Position numbers and translations under genes: made by a program | Source of the DNA: Nematostella vectensis | Lineage: Eukaryota > Cnidaria > Anthozoa > Actiniaria > Edwardsiidae | Assembly: GCF_932526225.1 (NCBI RefSeq) | Contig: NC_064036.1 | Location: 20,048,953-20,112,952 of the forward strand | Direction: 5' to 3' | DNA length: 64,000 bases | Notes under the pieces: generated by a model | Seen by the model: only the letters and a program-made list of their open reading frames with translations | Databases searched by the model: none | Told to the model about the DNA's origin: nothing | Part shown: positions 57,925 through 64,000 of the stretch, one piece after another | How positions within the stretch are numbered: the first letter of the stretch is position 1 | How the letters are laid out: each line of letters starts with the position of its first letter

Positions 57925-59599
57925 AGGTCTAGAGTAACAACCTCCACTCGTGAGTGCCGAGTCCTTATAAGCACTCTCACCACTCCAGAATCTAGACTCA
58001 CACTTTTAACATGTTCGTAGGAAATATTTTATTTACTTCGCAAAAGGAAAAGAGTATCTCTAATAACCTCAAACTCTTACTTGTTTATTAAAAGGTTTTA
58101 AAAAACAAAGGTTGTGTTGAAAATAATTTCCTCTTTTTCATGGTGAGTAATGGCAGTATGACCCAGTGTGCTAGACGTTTATGGAGTAGTCGGGTTTGCT
58201 TGGCAAATAATTCCATTCATGGTGAGTAATGGCAGTATGACCCAGTGTGCAAGACGTTCATGGAGTAGTCGGGTTTGCTTGGCAAATAATTCGATTCATG
58301 GGAAACATTGTGTCCTTTGCTTCCCGTTGAGCTGGAACTTGCTTTGAGATTATCGCTGGTCAATCAAATTCTGAAAGATAATCTAAGTTGAGTTTGCGAG
58401 ACTTTGAACGTTTGAACAATCTTATTGTCACCATGCCTTCTCGATACTTGCGGATTTCACCCTAACAATACTAGTAAACAAAGAAGCGAAGAGAATCGCA
58501 CACACATTTGGAAAAGATCCAAGCATAGGTTATTGGCTTTTGTCAATCAATATCCTTATCCTGAAAAGATTTTGACATTTCGTTGTTGCGTTTACAAAAA
58601 GTCAGATCTAACAAAACATTGTTCGCTTTCAATAATTTTTCCTGTACTTACAAGCAAAGGCGATTAGATATATTTCTTCCAAAAAGCAAGTGTTTTGAAT
58701 TTATGAATTCTCGAAAACCTAGTGGAAAACCAATGCAATTCTCGCTTTGTGTTGATTCCATACTCGCCCTGTCAAGCCAAAAGCAAAACCAACCCGAATA
58801 AGAAGTTTGCACTCCTTCCTGTTTCTAAATAAGTCTTGCTTTGTCTTAGTTTGTCTGAACTTCTGGATCCAATAACTTGTGTCTGATGTGTTAGTTTAAT
58901 TCTAACCCGTGGAGTTACAAGATCGACAAATGTGTGAAAAACGAATGCTCCAAGTCACGCAGTCTAGTCCCTGTATACAAAGTCTCTCTGGCTAGACTTT
59001 CACTACATGTAATTGTTAACAACTTGCTTCGAAGTCGGCAACTTCGCTTATTTGGCTAATTTTCTTCGATGCCTTAAAATGCAAGCAGGGATGATGACTT
59101 AAAGGTAGATGTTTTTAGCCCTGTTCTCGAAGTGGATCAAGTGTTATTTGCTATTCGTTTTACAGTATGACTGACTCACATCGTTGCATTACAGCGTGTT
59201 TGCATTCCTTTACGCAAATTGGTAAATAATCTCTAGAAAAAAAATAACTGGAGCCCTTTCTACGTTTTATTAGGAATTATTTTTATTTGCTTGCTGTTAT
59301 ATCTAAAGCGAAAACCCAGGAGTGTTCGTTTATAAATTCAAGTTGTTTTGCTAAAGTTCGCGAGATAAAAAATATTGTTTGTTGTTTCTGAGTTCACTTC
59401 ACTAACCACGCACGCAGTCCTAATTATTTCATGTCATAGAATAAAACACGGATTAGAGAACAACGAAATGAATCACTCGCAAACACGCTCGAGCTTATGA
59501 AAGTTCGGCGAGTCGATACTCTCGAGCCACTCTTGAGTAGAATATGCATGAGTCTCGAGTACTCGCGAGTGGAGGTTATGTTACTCTAGACCTGTACTG
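57919..59599. mobile_element. TA-flanked inverted-repeat transposon, non-autonomous (mariner-like ends)
   Basis: Left end CAGTACAGGTCTAGAGTAAC and the right end read inversely the same, followed on both sides by ACCTCCACTCG after a two-base difference. TA dinucleotides lie immediately outside (57917-57918 and 59600-59601), as expected for a Tc1/mariner-type insertion. It is 1681 bp with no transposase frame, so it is non-autonomous. Two 80-base direct copies lie inside at about 58138-58310. Confidence 0.8.
58138..58312. repeat. 80-bp direct duplication inside the inverted-repeat transposon
   Basis: Two adjacent copies of a block containing GGTGAGTAATGGCAGTATGA and GGAGTAGTCGGGTTTGCTTG, nearly identical. 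Confidence 0.9.
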
Positions 59600-59607
59600 T
59601 AAGTGAA

Positions 59608-62600
59608 ATGTGTCGCCCTCTTTCACCCTCTAGACAGATGTGTCATCCTCTTGCCCCCTTCAGGCAGATGTGTCATCCTCTTGCACCCTTTAGACAGATG
59701 TGTCATCCTCTTGCACCCTTTAGACAGATGTGTCATCCTCTTGCACCCTTTAGACAGATGTGTCATCTTCTTGCACCCTTCAGGCAGATGTGTCATCCTC
59801 TTGCACCCTTTAGACAGATGTGTCATCCTCTTGCACCCTTTAGACAGATGTGTCATCCTCTTGCACCCTTTAGACAGATGTGTCATCCTCTTGCACACTT
59901 TAGACAGATGTGTCATCTTCTTGCACCCTTTAGACAGATGTGTCATCTTCTTGCACCCTTCAGGCAGATATGTAATCCTCTTGCACACTTTAGACAGATG
60001 TGTCATCCTCTTGCACACTTTAGACAGATGTGTCATCCTCTTGCACCCTTTAGACAGATGTGTCATCCTCTTGCACCCTTTAGACAGATGTGTCATCCTC
60101 TTGCACACTTTAGACAGATGTGTCATCCTCTTGCACCCTTTAGACAGATGTGTCATCCTCTTGCACACTTTAGACAGATGTGTCATCTTCTTGCACCCTT
60201 TAGACAGATGTGTCATCCTCTTGCACCCTTTAGACAGATGTGTCATCCTCTTTCACACTTTAGACAGATGTGTCATCCTCTTGCACCCTTTAGACAGATG
60301 TGTCATCCTCTTGCACCCTTTAGACAGATGTGTCATCCTCTTGCACCCTTTAGACAGATATGTCATCCTCTTGCACCCTTTAGACAGATGTGTCATCCTC
60401 TTGCACCCTTTAGACAGATGTGTCATCCTCTTGCACCCTTTAGACAGATGTGTCATCCTCTTGCACCCTTTAGACAGATGTGTCATCCTCTTGCACCCTT
60501 TAGACGGATGTGTCATCCTCTTGCACCCTTTAGACAGATGTGTCATCCTCTTGCACCCTTTAGACAGATGTGTCATCCTCTTGCACACTTTAGACAGATG
60601 TGTCATCCTCTTGCACACTTTAGACAGATGTGTCATCCTCTTGCACCCTTTAGACAGATGTGTCATCCTCTTGCACCCTTTAGACAGATGTGTCATCCTC
60701 TTGCACCCTTTAGACAGATGTGTCATCCTCTTGCACCCTTTAGACAGATGTGTCATCCTCTTGCACCCTTTAGACGGATGTGTCATCCTCTTGCACCCTT
60801 TAGACAGATGTGTCATCCTCTTGCACCCTTTAGACAGATGTGTCATCCTCTTGCACACTTTAGACAGATGTGTCATCCTCTTGCACACTTTAGACAGATG
60901 TGTCATCCTCTTGCACCCTTTAGACAGATGTGTTATCCTCTTGCACCCTTTAGACAGATGTGTCATCCTCTTGCACCCTTTAGACAGATGTGTCATCCTC
61001 TTGCACACTTTAGACAGATGTGTCATCCTCTTGCACCCTTTAGACAGATGTGTCATCCTCTTGCACCCTTTAGACAGATGTGTCATCCTCTTGCACCCTT
61101 TAGACAGATGTGTCATCCTCTTGCACCCTTTAGACAGATGTGTCATCCTCTTGCACCCTTTAGACAGATGTGTCATCCTCTTGCACCCTTTAGACAGATG
61201 TGTCATCCTCTTGCACCCTTTAGACAGATGTGTCATCCTCTTGCACCCTTTAGACAGATGTGTCATCCTCTTGCACCCTTTAGACAGATGTGTCATCCTC
61301 TTGCACCCTTTAGACAGATGTGTCATCCTCTTGCACCCTTTAGACAGATGTGTCATCCTCTTGCACCCTTTAGACAGATGTGTCATCCTCTTGCACACTT
61401 TAGACAGATGTGTCATCCTCTTGCACACTTTAGACAGATGTGTCATCCTCTTGCACCCTTTAGACAGATGTGTCATGCTCTTGCACCCTTTAGACAGATG
61501 TGTTATCCTCTTGCACCCTTTAGACAGATGTGTTATCCTCTTGCACACTTTAGACAGATATGTCTAAACCCTTTAGACATATCCCTAACCCTTTAGACAA
61601 ATATGTCATGCTCTTGCACCCTTCAGGCAGATATGTCATCCTCTTGCACCCTTTAGACGGATATGTCATCCTCTTGCACCCTTTAGACAGATGTGTCATC
61701 CTCTTGCACACTTTAGACAAATATGTCATGCTCTTGCACCCTTTAGACGGATATGTCATCCTCTTGCACCCTTTAGACGGATATGTCATCCTCTTGCACC
61801 CTTTAGACAGATGTGTCATCCTCTTGCACCCTTTAGACGGATATGTCATCCTCTTGCACCCTTTAGACAGATGTGTCATCCTCTTGCACCCTTTAGACGG
61901 ATATGTCATCCTCTTGCACCCTTTAGACAGATGTGTCATCCTCTTGCACACTTTAGACAAATATGTCTAAACCCTTTAGACATATCCCTAACCCTTTAGA
62001 CAAATATGTCATGCTCTTGCACCCTTTAGACGGATATGTCATCCTCTTGCACCCTTTAGACAGATGTGTCATCCTCTTGCACCCTTTAGACAGATGTGTT
62101 ATCCTCTTGCACCCTTTAGACAGATGTGTTATCCTCTTGCACACTTTAGACAGATATGTCTAAACCCTTTAGACATATCCCTAACCCTTTAGACAAATAT
62201 GTCATGCTCTTGCACCCTTTAGACGGATATGTCATCCTCTTGCACCCTTTAGACAGATGTGTCATCCTCTTGCACACTTTAGACAAATATGTCATGCTCT
62301 TGCACCCTTCAGGCAGATATGTAATCCTCTTGCACCCTTTAGACGGATATGTCATCCTCTTGCACCCTTTAGACAGATGTGTCATCCTCTTGCACCCTTT
62401 AGACAGATGTGTTATCCTCTTGCACCCTTTAGACAGATGTGTTATCCTCTTGCACACTTTAGACAGATATGTCATCCTCTTGCACCCTTTAGACAGATGT
62501 GTCATCCTCTTGCACCCTTTAGACAGATGTGTTATCCTCTTGCACCCTTTAGACAGATGTGTTATCCTCTTGCACACTTTAGACAGATATGTCATCCTCT

Positions 62601-64000
62601 TGCACCCTTCAGGCAGATATGTCATGCTCTTGCACCCTTTAGACGGATATGTCATCCTCTTGCACCCTTTAGACAGATGTGTCATCCTCTTGCACACTTT
62701 AGACAAATATGTCATGCTCTTGCACCCTTCAGGCAGATATGTCATCCTCTTGCACCCTTTAGACGGATATGTCATCCTCTTGCACCCTTTAGACAGATGT
62801 GTCATCCTCTTGCACCCTTTAGACGGATATGTCATCCTCTTGCACCCTTTAGACAGATGTGTCATCCTCTTGCACCCTTTAGACAGATGTGTTATCCTCT
62901 TGCACCCTTTAGACAGATGTGTTATCCTCTTGCACACTTTAGACAGATATGTCTAAACCCTTTAGACATATCCCTAACCCTTTAGACAAATATGTCATGC
63001 TCTTGCACCCTTTAGACGGATATGTCATCCTCTTGCACACTTTAGACAGATGTGTCATCCTCTTGCACCCTTTAGACAGATGTGTCATCCTCTTGCACCC
63101 TTTAGACAGATGTGTCATCCTCTTGCACCCTTTAGACAGATGTGTCATCCTCTTGCACACTTTAGACAGATGTGTCATCCTCTTGCACCCTTTAGACAGA
63201 TGTGTTATCCTCTTGCACCCTTCAGGCAGATGTGTCATCTTCTTGCACCCTTTAGACGGATGTGTCATCCTCTTGCACCCTTTAGACAGATGTGTCATCC
63301 TCTTGCACCCTTTAGACAGATGTGTTATCTTCTTGCACCCTTTAGTAGACAGATGTGTCATCCTCTTGCACACTTTAGACAGATGTGTCATCCTCTTGCA
63401 CCCTTTAGACAGATGTGTCATCCTCTTGCACCCTTTAGACAGATGTGTCATCCTCTTGCACCCTTTAGACAGATGTGTCATCTTCTTGCACCCTTTAGAC
63501 AGATGTGTCATCCTCTTGCACCCTTTAGACAGATGTGTTATCCTCTTGCACACTTTAGACAGATGTGTTATCCTCTTGCACCCTTTAGACAGATGTGTCA
63601 TCCTCTTGCACCCTTTAGACAGATGTGTCATCCTCTTGCACCCTTTAGACAGATGTGTCATCCTCTTGCACCCTTTAGACAGATGTGTCATCCTCTTACC
63701 CCCTTTAGACAGATGTGTCATCCTCTTGCACACTTTAGACAGATGTGTTATCCTCTTGCACCCTTTAGACAGATGTGTTATCCTCTTGCACACTTTAGAC
63801 AGATGTGTCATCCTCTTGCACCCTTTAGACAGATGTGTCATCCTCTTGCACCCTTTAGACAGATGTGTTATCCTCTTGCACCCTTTAGACAGATGTGTTA
63901 TCCTCTTGCACACTTTAGACAGATATGTCTAAACCCTTTAGACATATCCCTAACCCTTTAGACAAATATGTCATGCTCTTGCACCCTTTAGACGGATATG
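59608..64000. repeat. 30-bp giant minisatellite, about 146 copies, open at the window end
   Basis: Unit of 30 bases containing CATCCTCTTGCACCCTTTAG. The left part (59.6-61.5 kb) is homogeneous. From 61.55 kb, blocks are separated by a shared junction sequence that includes TAAACCCTTTAGACATATCC and CCCTAACCC, seen at about 61555, 61970, 62157, 62948 and 63924; these mark higher-order repeats. Frames of 200-660 codons on both strands result from the unit length. It begins at the right flank of the TA-flanked transposon. Confidence 0.97.

Noticed and set aside
59603-61596. Open frames of 654 and 662 codons on the plus strand and 431 on the minus, all 10-residue repeats
   Set aside because: The unit is 30 bp, so any frame without a stop in one unit stays open. 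Three overlapping frames on both strands are open at once, there is no codon bias, and the array lies in a gene intron.
59608-64000. True telomere or subtelomere because of CCCTAACCC
   Set aside because: CCCTAA occurs only once or twice per junction block, not in tandem. The array unit is unrelated to the telomere repeat.
1-64000. tRNA, rRNA or other structured RNA genes
   Set aside because: I looked for tRNA box A and B patterns and conserved rRNA stretches and saw none. A covariance-model search would be decisive.

Overview
This is a eukaryotic window. The genes are split into short exons with GT-AG introns, most of the sequence is AT-rich and non-coding, and gene families and transposons are those of an invertebrate animal. 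A galaxin-type gene, a Piwi-like N-terminus, a BNIP2-family gene, a piggyBac element and very many intronic minisatellites point to an anthozoan cnidarian; Nematostella vectensis is my best guess, but no species-specific marker proves it. Almost all long open frames here are tandem arrays whose unit length is a multiple of three. The real coding sequence lies in short exons, which I assembled by eye from splice signals, reading phase and family resemblance.

Layout. 1-5 kb: decayed mobile sequence (an unrecognised broken ORF and a Ty3/gypsy pol fragment on the minus strand). 5.2-15.4 kb, minus: a five-exon secreted galaxin-like gene of 263 residues with seven di-cysteine repeats. 17.4-33.8 kb, plus: an eleven-exon gene for a 614-residue secreted protein I cannot assign to a family; its exons join without a phase error and its C-terminus holds a duplicated cysteine-bounded helical motif. 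37.6-47.1 kb, minus: a nine-exon BNIP2/caytaxin-family gene with a C-terminal BCH (CRAL-TRIO-like) domain and a long N-terminal exon carrying several A-kinase-anchor-like helices. 48.9-51.8 kb, minus: a complete three-exon UPF0561 (C2orf68) homologue. It shares a 343-bp head-to-head promoter with a plus-strand gene from 52.15 kb whose first three exons encode an RG motif and a long Q/P/Y/G-rich stretch; this is probably the N-terminus of a Piwi-type Argonaute, cut off by the right edge. A piggyBac transposon with perfect ends and a one-base frameshift sits in its second intron, and a TA-flanked inverted-repeat element sits just after its third exon. From 59.6 kb to the end is one 30-bp-unit array.

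The most unusual theme is that tandem arrays are anchored on splice junctions. In the BNIP2-like gene one array of about 72 units repeats an exon end together with its GTAAGT donor, a second repeats another exon end and donor 12 times, and a third starts directly beyond a donor. In the galaxin gene an 86-bp unit repeats a 3' splice site with the first 26 exon bases. The secreted-protein gene and the Piwi-like gene show the same at donors. This suggests that splice junctions repeatedly seed or attract minisatellite growth in this genome, leaving tens of decoy splice sites beside the true ones.
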